A stretch of DNA of 64,000 nt, from positions 186,001 to 250,000 of the forward strand of contig JANXXU010000024.1 of NCBI GenBank assembly GCA_025350465.1, read 5' to 3'. The position numbers were made by a program, and so were the translations under genes. Below are positions 43,555 through 52,459 of this stretch, in pieces. Every line of letters starts with the position of its first letter. The first letter of the stretch is position 1. Source of the stretch: Alphaproteobacteria bacterium (GTDB lineage Bacteria > Pseudomonadota > Alphaproteobacteria > Micropepsales > Micropepsaceae). Under the pieces are notes generated by a model. It did not search any database. It had not been told where the DNA came from and was given only the letters and a program-made list of their open reading frames with translations.

Positions 43555-44958
43555 GTGACGCACGCAAAGACGCTCTATGATAAAATCTGGGAAAGCCACC
43601 TGGTCGACGATACACCGGGGGAGGCGAGCATTCTCTATGTCGACCGGCACCTCGTGCACGAGGTGACGAGCCCGCAGGCGTTCGAGGGATTGCGCCTGGC
43701 GGGACGCAAAGTGCGCCGGCCCGACCTTGCGATTGCCGTCGCTGATCACAACGTGCCGACGACCGACCGTTCCAAGGGCATCGCCGATAAGGAATCCGCG
43801 CTGCAGATCGCGACGCTCGAGAACAACGCGCGCGAGTTCGGCATCACCTATTATGGGATGGACGATATCCGCCAGGGCATCGTTCACATCATCGGGCCGG
43901 AGCAAGGGTTGACGCTTCCCGGCATGACGATCGTGTGCGGCGACAGCCACACGTCCACCCACGGCGCCTTCGGTGCGCTCGCCTTCGGTATCGGAACATC
44001 CGAGGTCGAGCATGTGCTTGCCACACAAACGCTGGCGACGCGACGCTCGAAGAATATGCGCGTTACGGTCGACGGCAAGCCGGGTCTCGGTGTGACCGCG
44101 AAGGACATCATCCTCGCGATCATCGGCAAGATCGGCACGGCCGGCGGTACCGGCTACGTCATCGAGTATGCGGGCGAAGCGATCCGCGCGCTCTCCATGG
44201 AGGGCCGCATGACGGTCTGCAATATGTCGATCGAAGCCGGCGCGCGCGCAGGTCTCATCGCGCCGGACGAGGCGACCCTCGCCTATGTGCGCGGCCGGCC
44301 GCATGCGCCCAAGGGCGCAGTGTGGGAAGGCGCAATTCATTTTTGGCGCACGCTCAGGTCCGACGAAGGCGCCCACTTCGACGTCGAAGTGAAGCTGGAT
44401 GCGGCCGACATTCCCCCGCTCGTCACATGGGGCACGTCGCCCGAGACCGTCGTGCCGATCACGGGACGTGTCCCCGATCCGGCGGCCGAGAGCGATGCAG
44501 GCCGGCGCGCCGCGATGGAGCGCATGCTCAACTACATGGGCCTGAAGCCCGGGACCGCGATGAAGGACGTGAAGATCGATCGCGTCTTCATCGGCTCATG
44601 CACCAATGGGCGCATCGAAGATTTACGCGAGGCCGCAAAGGTTGCTAAAGGGCGCAAGGTCGCGGGCCACGTCGGCGCTATGGTGGTGCCGGGCTCGGGC
44701 CTCGTGAAGGAGCAGGCCGAAGCCGAGGGCCTCGATCGCATCTTCGTTGCGGCGGGTTTCGAGTGGCGTGAGCCGGGCTGCTCGATGTGCCTCGCGATGA
44801 ACGCGGACAAGCTGCAGCCCCAAGAGCGCTGCGCCTCGACCTCGAACCGCAATTTCGAAGGCCGCCAGGGCCGCGGCGGGCGCACGCATCTGATGAGCCC
44901 GGCGATGGCGGCAGCGGCTGCGATCAAGGGCACGCTGACCGACGTGCGGGAGATCTGA
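43555..44958 (+). CDS. leuC: 3-isopropylmalate dehydratase large subunit
   Basis: 467 residues from GTG 43555, since family members begin at [15 protein letters not shown]. An aconitase-fold enzyme that isomerises 2- to 3-isopropylmalate with the LeuD subunit. The [4Fe-4S] ligands are C in IGSCTNGR and the pair in [41 protein letters not shown] and [28 protein letters not shown] are conserved. LeuD is 2.5 kb downstream rather than adjacent. Ends eight bases before the DUF2442 gene. Confidence 0.96.
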   Translation: MTHAKTLYDKIWESHLVDDTPGEASILYVDRHLVHEVTSPQAFEGLRLAGRKVRRPDLAIAVADHNVPTTDRSKGIADKESALQIATLENNAREFGITYYGMDDIRQGIVHIIGPEQGLTLPGMTIVCGDSHTSTHGAFGALAFGIGTSEVEHVLATQTLATRRSKNMRVTVDGKPGLGVTAKDIILAIIGKIGTAGGTGYVIEYAGEAIRALSMEGRMTVCNMSIEAGARAGLIAPDEATLAYVRGRPHAPKGAVWEGAIHFWRTLRSDEGAHFDVEVKLDAADIPPLVTWGTSPETVVPITGRVPDPAAESDAGRRAAMERMLNYMGLKPGTAMKDVKIDRVFIGSCTNGRIEDLREAAKVAKGRKVAGHVGAMVVPGSGLVKEQAEAEGLDRIFVAAGFEWREPGCSMCLAMNADKLQPQERCASTSNRNFEGRQGRGGRTHLMSPAMAAAAAIKGTLTDVREI

Positions 44959-44963
44959 AGGCG

Positions 44964-45197
44964 ATGGCGATCTTGCGTGACCCGCGCGTAAAGGACGTCC
45001 GCTTCGCCGGCGGCGGGCTCGAGGTCTTGCTGCGCGACGGACGCAAGATCAGCGTGCCGCTCTCCTGGTTTCCAAGGCTTCAGGCAGCTAATTTGAGCGA
45101 TCAGGTTGTTTGGAAAATCAGCGACGACGGCCAGGGTGTTCATTGGCCCTCGATCGGCGAAGAATTGCGCGTCGAAGATCTTCTGCGCGGCGACTGA
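44964..45197 (+). CDS. DUF2442-domain protein
   Basis: 77 residues from ATG 44964, with GAAGG upstream. VKDVRFAGGGLEVLLRDGRKISVPLSWFPRL and WPSIGEELRVEDLL are the DUF2442 pattern, a small all-beta plus helix fold. Related genes often stand beside DUF4160 genes as putative toxin-antitoxin pairs; no DUF4160 partner is present, so this is an orphan. It sits between leuC and a serine hydrolase gene, with five and 22 nt gaps. Confidence 0.82.
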   Translation: MAILRDPRVKDVRFAGGGLEVLLRDGRKISVPLSWFPRLQAANLSDQVVWKISDDGQGVHWPSIGEELRVEDLLRGD

Positions 45198-45219
45198 AAC
45201 GGGCGAGGAGGAGAGCAGG

Positions 45220-46347
45220 ATGGGCGACGCGACTTCGGTGCAGGGTTTTGCGCGCGACCGCAATGCGGGCGTGCGCGCAACCTTCGAGAGCAATTTGGCG
45301 AGCGGGGCGGATGTCGGGGCCTCGTTCTGCGCGACGATCAACGGCGAAACTGTGGTCGATCTGTGGGGCGGGTTTGCCGATGCGGCGCGGACGCGGCCGT
45401 GGGTGAAGGACACCATCGTCAACGTCTATTCGACGACCAAGACGATGACGGCGCTGACCGCGCTGCTCATAGCCGATCACGGCGAGCTCGACTTCGGTGC
45501 GCCGGTCGCGCGTTATTGGCCCGAATTCGCGGCCAACGGCAAAGCGCGCGTCAAGGTCAGCCATGTGATGAGCCATGCCGCAGGTCTCTCCGGTTGGAAG
45601 GAAAAGGTCGGCAAGCACGATCTCTACGATTGGGAGAAAATGACCTCGCTGTTGGCGGCGCAGGCGCCCTATTGGGAGCCAGGCACCGCGTGTGGCTATC
45701 ACGCGCTAACGCAAGGCTATCTGGTGGGCGAGATCGTGCGCCGCATCACGGGCCGTTCGCTCGGCACGGTGTTTCGCGAGGAGATCGCCAAGCCGCTCGG
45801 CGCGGATTTTCACATCGGGCTGCCGGCGTCGGAAGACGCGCGAGTCGGTGAACTCATTCCGCCGCCACCCGGACAGGAGATCGGCGCCGGCAACCAGAGC
45901 GAGCTGCAGGCCAACATGTCGAACAATCCCGGCGTCGATGTCGGCGAGACGCGCACGCGAGCATGGCGCGGCGCCGAGATCCCGGCTGGCGGTGGCACCG
46001 GCAATGCGCGCTCGGTCGCGGAGATCCACGCGATCCTCGCCAATGGCGGCGTCGCCAAAGGCAAACGATTTCTCTCGGAAGCAGGCTGCCGCAAGGCGCT
46101 CGAGCTGCAGATCGAGGGCCAAGATCTGATCTTGGGCCAGCCCGTGCGTTACGGCATGGGCTTCGGTCTGCCGGGTTCGATGCTGCCGTTGCCCAATGCC
46201 AACAGCATGTTTTGGGGCGGTTATGGCGGCTCGCTAGTTATCATCGACATGGACGCGCGCGCGACCTACGCCTACGCGATGAACAAGATGGTGGGCACGA
46301 CGAGCGGCGATGTGCGCGCCTTCAGCCTCGTCATGGCGATGGCATAG
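45220..46347 (+). CDS. Serine hydrolase of the class C beta-lactamase fold
   Basis: 375 residues from ATG 45220, preceded by GAGGAGGAG. The S-x-x-K nucleophile motif is VYSTTKTMTALTALL (about residue 70). The Tyr of the Y-x-N site is in CGYHALTQGYLVGE, and the third box is near FWGGYGGSLVIIDMDA (H/W-G-G form). No signal peptide, so it is likely a cytoplasmic esterase of the EstB/LACTB type rather than a penicillin-binding enzyme. Its place between leuC and leuD has no obvious metabolic link. Confidence 0.88.
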   Translation: MGDATSVQGFARDRNAGVRATFESNLASGADVGASFCATINGETVVDLWGGFADAARTRPWVKDTIVNVYSTTKTMTALTALLIADHGELDFGAPVARYWPEFAANGKARVKVSHVMSHAAGLSGWKEKVGKHDLYDWEKMTSLLAAQAPYWEPGTACGYHALTQGYLVGEIVRRITGRSLGTVFREEIAKPLGADFHIGLPASEDARVGELIPPPPGQEIGAGNQSELQANMSNNPGVDVGETRTRAWRGAEIPAGGGTGNARSVAEIHAILANGGVAKGKRFLSEAGCRKALELQIEGQDLILGQPVRYGMGFGLPGSMLPLPNANSMFWGGYGGSLVIIDMDARATYAYAMNKMVGTTSGDVRAFSLVMAMA

Positions 46348-46351
46348 GTCT

Positions 46352-46940
46352 GTGCGCGCGCTTATCGCGGCGTCGCTTCTTGTGTTTGTCTTTACCGAGG
46401 CGGGGCAAGCGAGGTTTGCGCGTGTGCCGGCGGAACGGGTCAGAAGGCTCGCGCGATCGGCCGCTTGCATCTGCTTGCCTATCTGCGACAGACCGAGAAG
46501 CTGATGACTTACCGCAATCGCCCTGCAGAATTCGCGGAAGGCAAAATTGGCGATTGCGCCACTCTCGATCAGCAATCGGTCGGCGTGGGCGATTATGTTT
46601 TTCCGAAGGCAATGCCAGGCGATCTCTGCGAGGAGAGAACGCACGGGCACGGTCATCTGCGACAAGGGCGAGGTGAAGCCGCTGTCCGCCTACAAGATCG
46701 TCGCGCTCAGGAGCGCAGTGGCGACGACATGTGGATCGTGAAGGCCGGCGTGACCTTTGCCGACGGCGAGGTTCGCCCAAGCTATGATTGGCGTGTTCGC
46801 ACGCGCCGCTCATCAGGCCGGTGGTGGCGCCTGCGTCTTCTGCAACGGAGCGGCAGTAGCAACAGGTCTGTTCCCTATTTGTTCTTGACAGTCGACAACG
46901 ATAGCGCGAGGTTCTGCGCCCTAAGAGAGGAGATGAGGCA
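46352..46940 (+). pseudogene. Possible decayed gene for a small secreted protein
   Basis: No intact gene explains this 593-nt stretch. A GTG at 46352 opens a signal-peptide-like segment (VRALIAASLLVFVFTEAGQA) whose frame stops at 46504. In the +1-shifted frame, MTYRNRPAEFAEGKIGDCATLDQQSVG (from 46504) reads naturally. The first frame resumes around 46655-46720 (VICDKGEVKPLSAYKIVALR) and the second again at 46730 (MWIVKAGVTFADGEVRPSYD). This looks like one ancestral ORF broken by several frameshifts, but sequencing errors cannot be excluded. Confidence 0.35.
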
Positions 46941-47330
46941 ATGATCGGTTATGTGACGATTGGCGTGAATGATTTGGACAGTTCGGCTTCGTTCTACGAC
47001 GAAGCGTTCGGGCCGCTGGGTTATGCGCGCACGTTCAAGGATGGCGGCTGGGCCGGCTATGGGCCGGGCGGCAAATCCGGCGACGATGTCTTCATGATCT
47101 ATCTGGCGACGCCGCACGACAAGAATAAGGCGACCTTCGGCAACGGCTCGATGTTGGCATTCAAGGCCAAGGATCGGGCGGCGGTCGACGCGTTCCACAA
47201 AGTCGCGCTTAAGGCCGGCGGCAAGGACGAGGGCGCGCCGGGTGTGCGCGGCGAGAGCAAGCCGGAATGGTATGGCGCCTATGTGCGCGATCCGGTCGGC
47301 AACAAACTCTGCGCGTTTTTCAAGGGATGA
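46941..47330 (+). CDS. VOC-family (glyoxalase/bleomycin-resistance fold) protein
   Basis: 129 residues. MIGYVTIGVNDLDSSASFYDEAFGPLGYARTFKDGGW is a vicinal-oxygen-chelate half module, with GSMLAFKAKDRAAVDAFHKVALKAGGKDEG and the terminal YGAYVRDPVGNKLCAFFKG as the second module. The metal-site Glu of true glyoxalases at the end is replaced (NKLCAF rather than H-x-L-E). GAGGAG lies eight bases before the ATG. Enzymatic role unknown. One of four genes that separate leuC and leuD. Confidence 0.87.
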   Translation: MIGYVTIGVNDLDSSASFYDEAFGPLGYARTFKDGGWAGYGPGGKSGDDVFMIYLATPHDKNKATFGNGSMLAFKAKDRAAVDAFHKVALKAGGKDEGAPGVRGESKPEWYGAYVRDPVGNKLCAFFKG

Positions 47331-47493
47331 TGAACGCCCCCGAAGCGGGTGGCCCGCTGTTAATTCATGTAATTTACAGCGAAATACAGCGGCGGCATGC
47401 CCCAGCGGTATAGGGTCCGCAGCTTTGTCTCGCGCCCGCGAGCCGACCATGATTTATTTGAATGTGACAGCGTAACTGGCGGTACGATCGACG

Positions 47494-48099
47494 ATGCAAA
47501 AATTCAAATCACTGACGGCCGTCGCGGCGCCGCTGCCGATGATCAATGTCGATACCGATATGATCATCCCGAAGCAATTCCTGAAGACGATCGAGCGCAC
47601 GGGGCTGGGTAAGCATCTCTTCGACGAGATGCGGTATGGGTTGGACGGCAAGGAATTGCTCGAATTCGTGCTGAACAAGCCCGCCTATCGCAAGGCACAA
47701 ATCTTGATCGCGGGCGAGAATTTCGGTTGTGGGTCGAGCCGCGAGCATGCGCCGTGGGCGCTGCTCGACTTCGGTATACGCTGCGTCGTGGCGCCGTCGT
47801 TCGCCGATATTTTCTACAACAATTGCTTCAAGAACGGCATTTTGCCGATCGTCTTGCCGCAGTCGGAGATCGACAAGCTGCTCGACGATGCGTCGCGCGG
47901 ATCGAATGCGGTGATCAGCGTCGATCTCGAGAAGCAGGAAATTCGCGGGCCGGACGGCGGCTGCATCAATTTCGACGTCGATGCGTTCCGCAAGCAGTGC
48001 CTCCTCAACGGCTGGGACGATATCGGCTTGACCTTGCGTCATAAGGATAAGATCGATCAGTTCGAAGAGCGCAGGCGCGCGTCGACGCCGTGGATGTAG
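47494..48099 (+). CDS. leuD: 3-isopropylmalate dehydratase small subunit
   Basis: 201 residues. The swivelling domain of the LeuCD isomerase, with [50 protein letters not shown] and [21 protein letters not shown] 163-nt gap precedes it, with a small GC hairpin near 47350 and no clear promoter. It reads into leuB 52 nt downstream. Confidence 0.96.
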   Translation: MQKFKSLTAVAAPLPMINVDTDMIIPKQFLKTIERTGLGKHLFDEMRYGLDGKELLEFVLNKPAYRKAQILIAGENFGCGSSREHAPWALLDFGIRCVVAPSFADIFYNNCFKNGILPIVLPQSEIDKLLDDASRGSNAVISVDLEKQEIRGPDGGCINFDVDAFRKQCLLNGWDDIGLTLRHKDKIDQFEERRRASTPWM

Positions 48100-48151
48100 A
48101 AGAGGGGGCGTCATGGCCGGACCATGTTCCCGGCGGTGACGCGTGAGAGAG

Positions 48152-49258
48152 ATGGCGTTTCGATTGTTGCTCCTTCCCGGTGACGGGATCGGCCCTGAGG
48201 TAATCGCCGAGGTCGAGCGCATCATCGCTTGGTTCAACGCCGAGGGTGCGCGCTTCGAGATCGAGCGTGACTTTGTCGGCGGTGCGGCGTTCGACGTCCA
48301 TGGGACGCCGGTCACCGAAGCCGCCATGAAAAAAGCGCTCGAGGCGGATGCCGTGTTGTTCGGCGCGGTCGGCGGGCCGAAATGGGCGGGGGTGCCTTAC
48401 GACATGCGGCCGGAAGCCGCGCTCTTGCGATTGCGCAAGGACCTCGGGCTCTTCGCGAATTTGCGTCCGGCAATCTGTTTCGACGCGTTGAAGGATTCAT
48501 CCGCGCTCAAGCCTGAGGTCGTCTCAGGCCTCGACATCATGATCGTGCGCGAGCTGACCGGCGGCGTCTATTTCGGCGAGCCGCGCGGGATTACCACACT
48601 CGCCGACGGGGAGCGGCGCGCGGTGGATACGCAGGTCTATACGACCGGCGAAATCCGCCGCATCGCGCGCGTCGCGTTCGAGCTGGCGCGCAAGCGACGC
48701 AACAAGGTCGCCTCGGCCGAAAAGCACAACGTCATGCATTCCGGGCTTTTGTGGAAGGAAGAGGTTACCCACGTCCACGCGACCGAGTTCAAGGACGTGG
48801 AGTTGACGCACATCCTCGCCGACAATTGTGCGATGCAACTCGTGCGTAACCCGAAACAGTTCGATGTCATCGTCACCGACAATCTCTTCGGCGATGTGCT
48901 GTCGGACGAGGCGGCGATGCTGACTGGCTCGATCGGCATGCTGCCGTCGGCATCGCTCGGCAACCGGGACGCGAAGACGGGCAAGCAACGCGCGCTCTAC
49001 GAGCCGATTCATGGTTCGGCACCGGATATCGCCGGCAAGGGTGTCGCAAATCCGCTTGCCGCGATCCTCTCGTTCGCCATGTGCCTTCGCTATTCGTTTG
49101 CCATGGCGCAAGAAGCCGACCTCCTGGAGCGCGCCATCGCGCAAATCCTCGACGATGGTTACCGGACCCGCGATGTGATGCAGGCAGGCCGAAGTGAACT
49201 CGGCACGGCGGCGATGGGCGCCAAAGTGCTTGGCGCGCTTGACAAGCTTCACGCCTAA
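48152..49258 (+). CDS. leuB: 3-isopropylmalate dehydrogenase
   Basis: 368 residues from ATG 48152 (a GTG at 48143 in frame would add three residues). [17 protein letters not shown] is the family start. [27 protein letters not shown], the catalytic Lys/Tyr region [49 protein letters not shown] and [15 protein letters not shown] are present. It oxidises and decarboxylates 3-isopropylmalate with NAD+, the third step of leucine synthesis. Confidence 0.96.
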   Translation: MAFRLLLLPGDGIGPEVIAEVERIIAWFNAEGARFEIERDFVGGAAFDVHGTPVTEAAMKKALEADAVLFGAVGGPKWAGVPYDMRPEAALLRLRKDLGLFANLRPAICFDALKDSSALKPEVVSGLDIMIVRELTGGVYFGEPRGITTLADGERRAVDTQVYTTGEIRRIARVAFELARKRRNKVASAEKHNVMHSGLLWKEEVTHVHATEFKDVELTHILADNCAMQLVRNPKQFDVIVTDNLFGDVLSDEAAMLTGSIGMLPSASLGNRDAKTGKQRALYEPIHGSAPDIAGKGVANPLAAILSFAMCLRYSFAMAQEADLLERAIAQILDDGYRTRDVMQAGRSELGTAAMGAKVLGALDKLHA

Positions 49259-49328
49259 CCGGAGAAATCGTCGGTCCCCTTTCTCTTGCGCGGGTCAAGG
49301 GGCGAGAGGCGGGGCCTAGGAGCTTTTA

Positions 49329-50351
49329 ATGTCGTGGAAAATTGCCGTCGTCGGCGCCACCGGTAATGTGGGCCGCGAGATGCTGAACATTCTGTCGGAA
49401 CGCCAGTTTCCGGCGAGCGAAGTCGTCGCGCTCGCGTCGCGGCGGAGCGTCGGCCGCGACGCCGTCTACGGCGACAAGACGCTCAAGTGCAAAGATCTCG
49501 CCACCTATGATTTTCGCGGAACCGACATCGTGTTGATGTCGGCGGGCGCGACTGTTTCGGGCGAATGGTCCCCGAAGATCGCGGCGCAAGGCGCGGTCGT
49601 CATCGACAACTCCTCGAAGTGGCGCATGGATCCCGACGTGCCGCTCGTCGTCCCGGAAGTGAACCCCGGCGCGATCGCCAAGTTCGGCAAGAAGAACATC
49701 ATCGCCAATCCCAATTGCTCGACGGCGCAAATGGTCGTCGCGCTCAAGCCTCTGCATGATGCGGCGAAGGTCAAGCGCGTCGTGGTCGCGACCTATCAGT
49801 CGGTCTCCGGCGCCGGCAAAGACGGCATGGATGAGCTCTTCACCCAAACGCGGGCGGTCTTCGTTACCGATCCGATGGTGACGAACAAATTCACCAAGCA
49901 GATCGCCTTCAACGTCATCCCGCATATCGACGACTTCATGGACGACGGCTCGACCAAGGAAGAATGGAAGATGGGCGTCGAGACGCGCAAGATCCTCGAC
50001 CCCGACATCAAGGTCGTGGCGACATGCGTGCGCGTGCCAGTGTTCGTCGGACATTCGGAAGCGCTGACGGTCGAATTCGAGCGGCCGATTTCGGAAGCAC
50101 AGGCGCGCAATTTGTTGCGCGAGGCGCCTGGCTGCATGGTCGTCGATAAGCGCGAGGACGGGGGCTACGTCACGCCGGTCGAATGCGTCGGCGACTACGC
50201 GACCTTCATCAGCCGCATCCGCAAGGACCCGACAGTCGAGCACGGCCTCTCGATGTGGATCGTATCGGACAATTTGCGCAAAGGTGCCGCGCTCAACGCC
50301 ATCCAGATCGCGGAGATCTTGATCTCGCGGCACCTGAAGAAGGCGGCTTAG
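49329..50351 (+). CDS. asd: Aspartate-semialdehyde dehydrogenase
   Basis: 340 residues. NADP site VVGATGNVGREML at the N-terminus, catalytic cysteine C130 in NPNCSTAQMV, substrate residues in TYQSVSGAGKDGMDEL and CVRVPVFVGHSEAL. It supplies aspartate semialdehyde to lysine/DAP, threonine and methionine pathways; dapF of the same pathway is at 33.7 kb. AGGAG lies six bases before the ATG. Confidence 0.97.
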   Translation: MSWKIAVVGATGNVGREMLNILSERQFPASEVVALASRRSVGRDAVYGDKTLKCKDLATYDFRGTDIVLMSAGATVSGEWSPKIAAQGAVVIDNSSKWRMDPDVPLVVPEVNPGAIAKFGKKNIIANPNCSTAQMVVALKPLHDAAKVKRVVVATYQSVSGAGKDGMDELFTQTRAVFVTDPMVTNKFTKQIAFNVIPHIDDFMDDGSTKEEWKMGVETRKILDPDIKVVATCVRVPVFVGHSEALTVEFERPISEAQARNLLREAPGCMVVDKREDGGYVTPVECVGDYATFISRIRKDPTVEHGLSMWIVSDNLRKGAALNAIQIAEILISRHLKKAA

Positions 50352-50355
50352 GGAC

Positions 50356-50835
50356 GTGGACCCCTCGAAGAAATATCCGAGGGGATTCGAGCGGCGAACG
50401 CGGGTGGCGTTCGACCGCCTGGAGGACGTGCCGAAATCGTCCGGCCTTTATGTCTGGAAATTCGACGGCGTCGACGATCTCCAGCATTGGACCTATCACT
50501 ATGTCGGCAAGGCGCAGGATCTGCACGCCGATCTCGCCGGCCAGCTCAGCGCGCATTCGCAAAAGAGTTCGCTCCGGCAAAAACTCGCGGCGCTGCTGCA
50601 ATTGCCGGCCAAGCGCAGCCTGTTCGGCAAAGTGATGCTCAGCGCCGACCGCGAGGCTTGGCTGAGCGATTGGATCCGCGGGCACGGCTCGTGCTGGTAT
50701 TTCGAAACGCGCTCGTTCAAGTCGCTTGAGCGCAGCTGGATCAAATCGCTGCAATCGCCGCTCAATTGCGAGGCCGGCGCCGACCCCTTGGGTCTGCGCG
50801 CGCTGCATCAATCGCTGGGCCGCGCCCGGCGTTAG
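50356..50835 (+). CDS. GIY-YIG-like small protein
   Basis: 159 residues from a GTG start five bases after asd. SGLYVWKFDGV (GIY strand) followed by YHYVGKAQDLHADLAGQLSAHSQKSSLRQKLA (YIG strand and helix) resembles the GIY-YIG nuclease fold; LERSWIKSLQSPLNCEAG near the end resembles the terminal Glu and P-x-L-N motif of this fold. There is no second domain, so partner or substrate is unknown. Expression is probably coupled to asd by read-through. It converges with the lipoprotein gene, overlapping by four bases. Confidence 0.65.
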   Translation: MDPSKKYPRGFERRTRVAFDRLEDVPKSSGLYVWKFDGVDDLQHWTYHYVGKAQDLHADLAGQLSAHSQKSSLRQKLAALLQLPAKRSLFGKVMLSADREAWLSDWIRGHGSCWYFETRSFKSLERSWIKSLQSPLNCEAGADPLGLRALHQSLGRARR

Positions 50836-51368
50836 TGCGGCTGCAGTTCCGGCCTGATCACGCGCGAACCGACTTGAGCTAAGACCTCACGAGCATCGAA
50901 GGCGCGAACGTCGCCATCGCTGCGCGGCCCTTTGATCAAGACGACCTCGGCCGAGGCAATGTACGTCGTCACGGGCTCAACGTCGTAAGTTGGACCCCAC
51001 GGATCGCGATACCAGCCCCAGCGCGGGAAGCCGTGATAAAAGAAGCCGCGCCCGCCATACATGTCGACCCAATAGCGATACGAGGTCTTGGCCTCCGTAT
51101 CGCGGCCGACCATGATGAAATGATCGAAGCCGGCCTGCAGCGTCAGTTCAGCGGCGCGGTAGAGCAGATAGTCCTCCACCGTCTCGCGTCGTGTCTGTGC
51201 ATTGCCGCGAAAAGTAATGCGATATCGGTTTTGATCGAGGCGATCTTCGGAATAGCCAAAGCCTTGCGGCGGCGCCGGCTGATAGGGCGTCGGGGCGACG
51301 CAGGCCGCTAATCCGCCGAACAGCATGGCAATTAAGGCCGACCGCGCCGACGATGGTTTGAAAATCAT
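50832..51368 (-). CDS. Lipoprotein of the CC0125/CC1285 family
   Basis: 178 residues from ATG 51368, which is preceded by GGAGGGAGG; an earlier in-frame start at 51404 would place 12 extra residues before the signal. The signal ends at a lipobox, FGGLAAC, so Cys 23 should be lipidated. GYSEDRLDQNRYRITFRGNAQTRRETVEDYLLYRAAELTLQAGFDHFIMV is the conserved core of this alphaproteobacterial family. It contains a Trp/Tyr/Gly-rich stretch (about 105-130) and lacks known function. Convergent with the GIY-YIG-like gene. Confidence 0.82.
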   Translation of the reverse strand: MIFKPSSARSALIAMLFGGLAACVAPTPYQPAPPQGFGYSEDRLDQNRYRITFRGNAQTRRETVEDYLLYRAAELTLQAGFDHFIMVGRDTEAKTSYRYWVDMYGGRGFFYHGFPRWGWYRDPWGPTYDVEPVTTYIASAEVVLIKGPRSDGDVRAFDAREVLAQVGSRVIRPELQPH

Positions 51369-51438
51369 CGATGCCTCCCTCCAAGCGAGGGCGAAGTCTA
51401 CCACGGCAGAGCCGGAACGTTGGGTGAAAGCAGAGCGT

Positions 51439-52287
51439 TCAGGGCGTGATCGAGAAGAGGGCCAAACGTTGCGATGGCTCGCGCAATTGATCCTGAGCGG
51501 AGATCAAAGCCAATTCGTTCGCGCCACACGCAACGCTGGCCTGGATCACCGCGTGGGTCGCCGACGAAGCTGCGCCAAGGGCAATATCTGGCGGCAATCC
51601 GTCCAGGCGCGCGGCCAGATACAGCGCCGAAAGCAAGTCGCCGGTGCCGTTCGGAACACCGGCGAACTTGGGCGTCTTGGTTGCCGCCACTGCATCTCGC
51701 GTGACAATGAGCGTGCCGATGTCCGTCGCGCCAAAGGGAACCGAGGTTACGAGGACTTCGCGCCGCGCAAGCATGCGGGCCGCTGTTGCTGCCTGCGATG
51801 CGTCTTCAATCCGGCGTGCCGTCAGGCTTGCCAACTCAAAGCGGTTGGGAGCGAGGATGTCGGCAAGAGGGACGAGCTGTCGCGCTATCGCCTCGGCCAC
51901 GCCGGGCCTGGCATAGGCGCCCCCATCGTCGCCGAAAACCGGGTCGCAGAGATATATCGCCTCCGGATTTATGCTTTTCACCTGAGCGACGGCTTCGGCG
52001 ACGACATCGGCTTGATCCGCACAACCCAAATATCCGGACAAAACTGCCGCGCAGGTTTTAAGCCAACCGTTCTCGGCGAGGCCCGCCAGAAGGGTGCGCA
52101 AGCTTTGCGCCGAGGTAACTTCGCCGCGAAATTTTCCATGACCCGGATGGTTCGACAGCAGGATCGTCGGCAACGCCCACACCTCAAAGCCCAGACGCTC
52201 GAGTGCGAAGCGCGCGGCACCGTTGCCGACGTGGCCGTAGACGACGTCGGATTGAATCGAGAGGATGGCTCGGCGAGACTCAGGCAT
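51439..52287 (-). CDS. pdxY: Pyridoxal kinase
   Basis: 282 residues, ribokinase fold. ILSIQSDVVYGHVGNGAARFALERLGFEVWALPTILLSNHPGHG is the substrate-binding start of PdxY/PdxK. LCDPVFGDDGG and the catalytic anion-hole loop PNGTGDLLSALYL are intact. It phosphorylates pyridoxal to PLP in the salvage pathway, so together with yggS the window has two PLP-homeostasis genes, 50 kb apart. A perfect hairpin (see below) lies 10 nt upstream of the ATG. Confidence 0.92.
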   Translation of the reverse strand: MPESRRAILSIQSDVVYGHVGNGAARFALERLGFEVWALPTILLSNHPGHGKFRGEVTSAQSLRTLLAGLAENGWLKTCAAVLSGYLGCADQADVVAEAVAQVKSINPEAIYLCDPVFGDDGGAYARPGVAEAIARQLVPLADILAPNRFELASLTARRIEDASQAATAARMLARREVLVTSVPFGATDIGTLIVTRDAVAATKTPKFAGVPNGTGDLLSALYLAARLDGLPPDIALGAASSATHAVIQASVACGANELALISAQDQLREPSQRLALFSITP

Positions 52288-52296
52288 CGGCGCAGC

Positions 52297-52320
52297 GTCT
52301 CATCTTTTCGGCGATGAGAC
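52297..52320 (-). promoter_or_regulatory. Hairpin just upstream of the pdxY start
   Basis: GTCTCATC (52297-52304) and GATGAGAC (52313-52320), 8-nt loop. It is ten bases before the pdxY ATG at 52287 and would be in the mRNA leader, where it could block ribosome access. Confidence 0.35.
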
Positions 52321-52430
52321 GATACTCTAGCTCGGAGACCGGGCCTCAGTGCGCGTCATAAGTATCGGCCTTTGGACGGAGGCCGGCCAATTCGACCTCG
52401 ACACAGCGCCAAAAATTTTTCACAACCGTG

Positions 52431-52448
52431 ATCGCCCAGTTGGGCGAT
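52431..52448. promoter_or_regulatory. Palindrome before the Mcl2-like gene
   Basis: Perfect inverted repeat ATCGCCCA (52431-52438) and TGGGCGAT (52441-52448) with a GT spacer, ending beside the GAGGA ribosome binding site. Either an operator or a hairpin that masks the site. Confidence 0.4.
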
Positions 52449-52459
52449 GAGGACTAATC

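Noticed and set aside
44964-45197. DUF2442 gene as half of a toxin-antitoxin module
   Set aside because: No DUF4160 or other small partner gene is adjacent.
46885-46890. Perfect TTGACA hexamer upstream of the VOC gene
   Set aside because: No acceptable -10 element 15-19 nt downstream.
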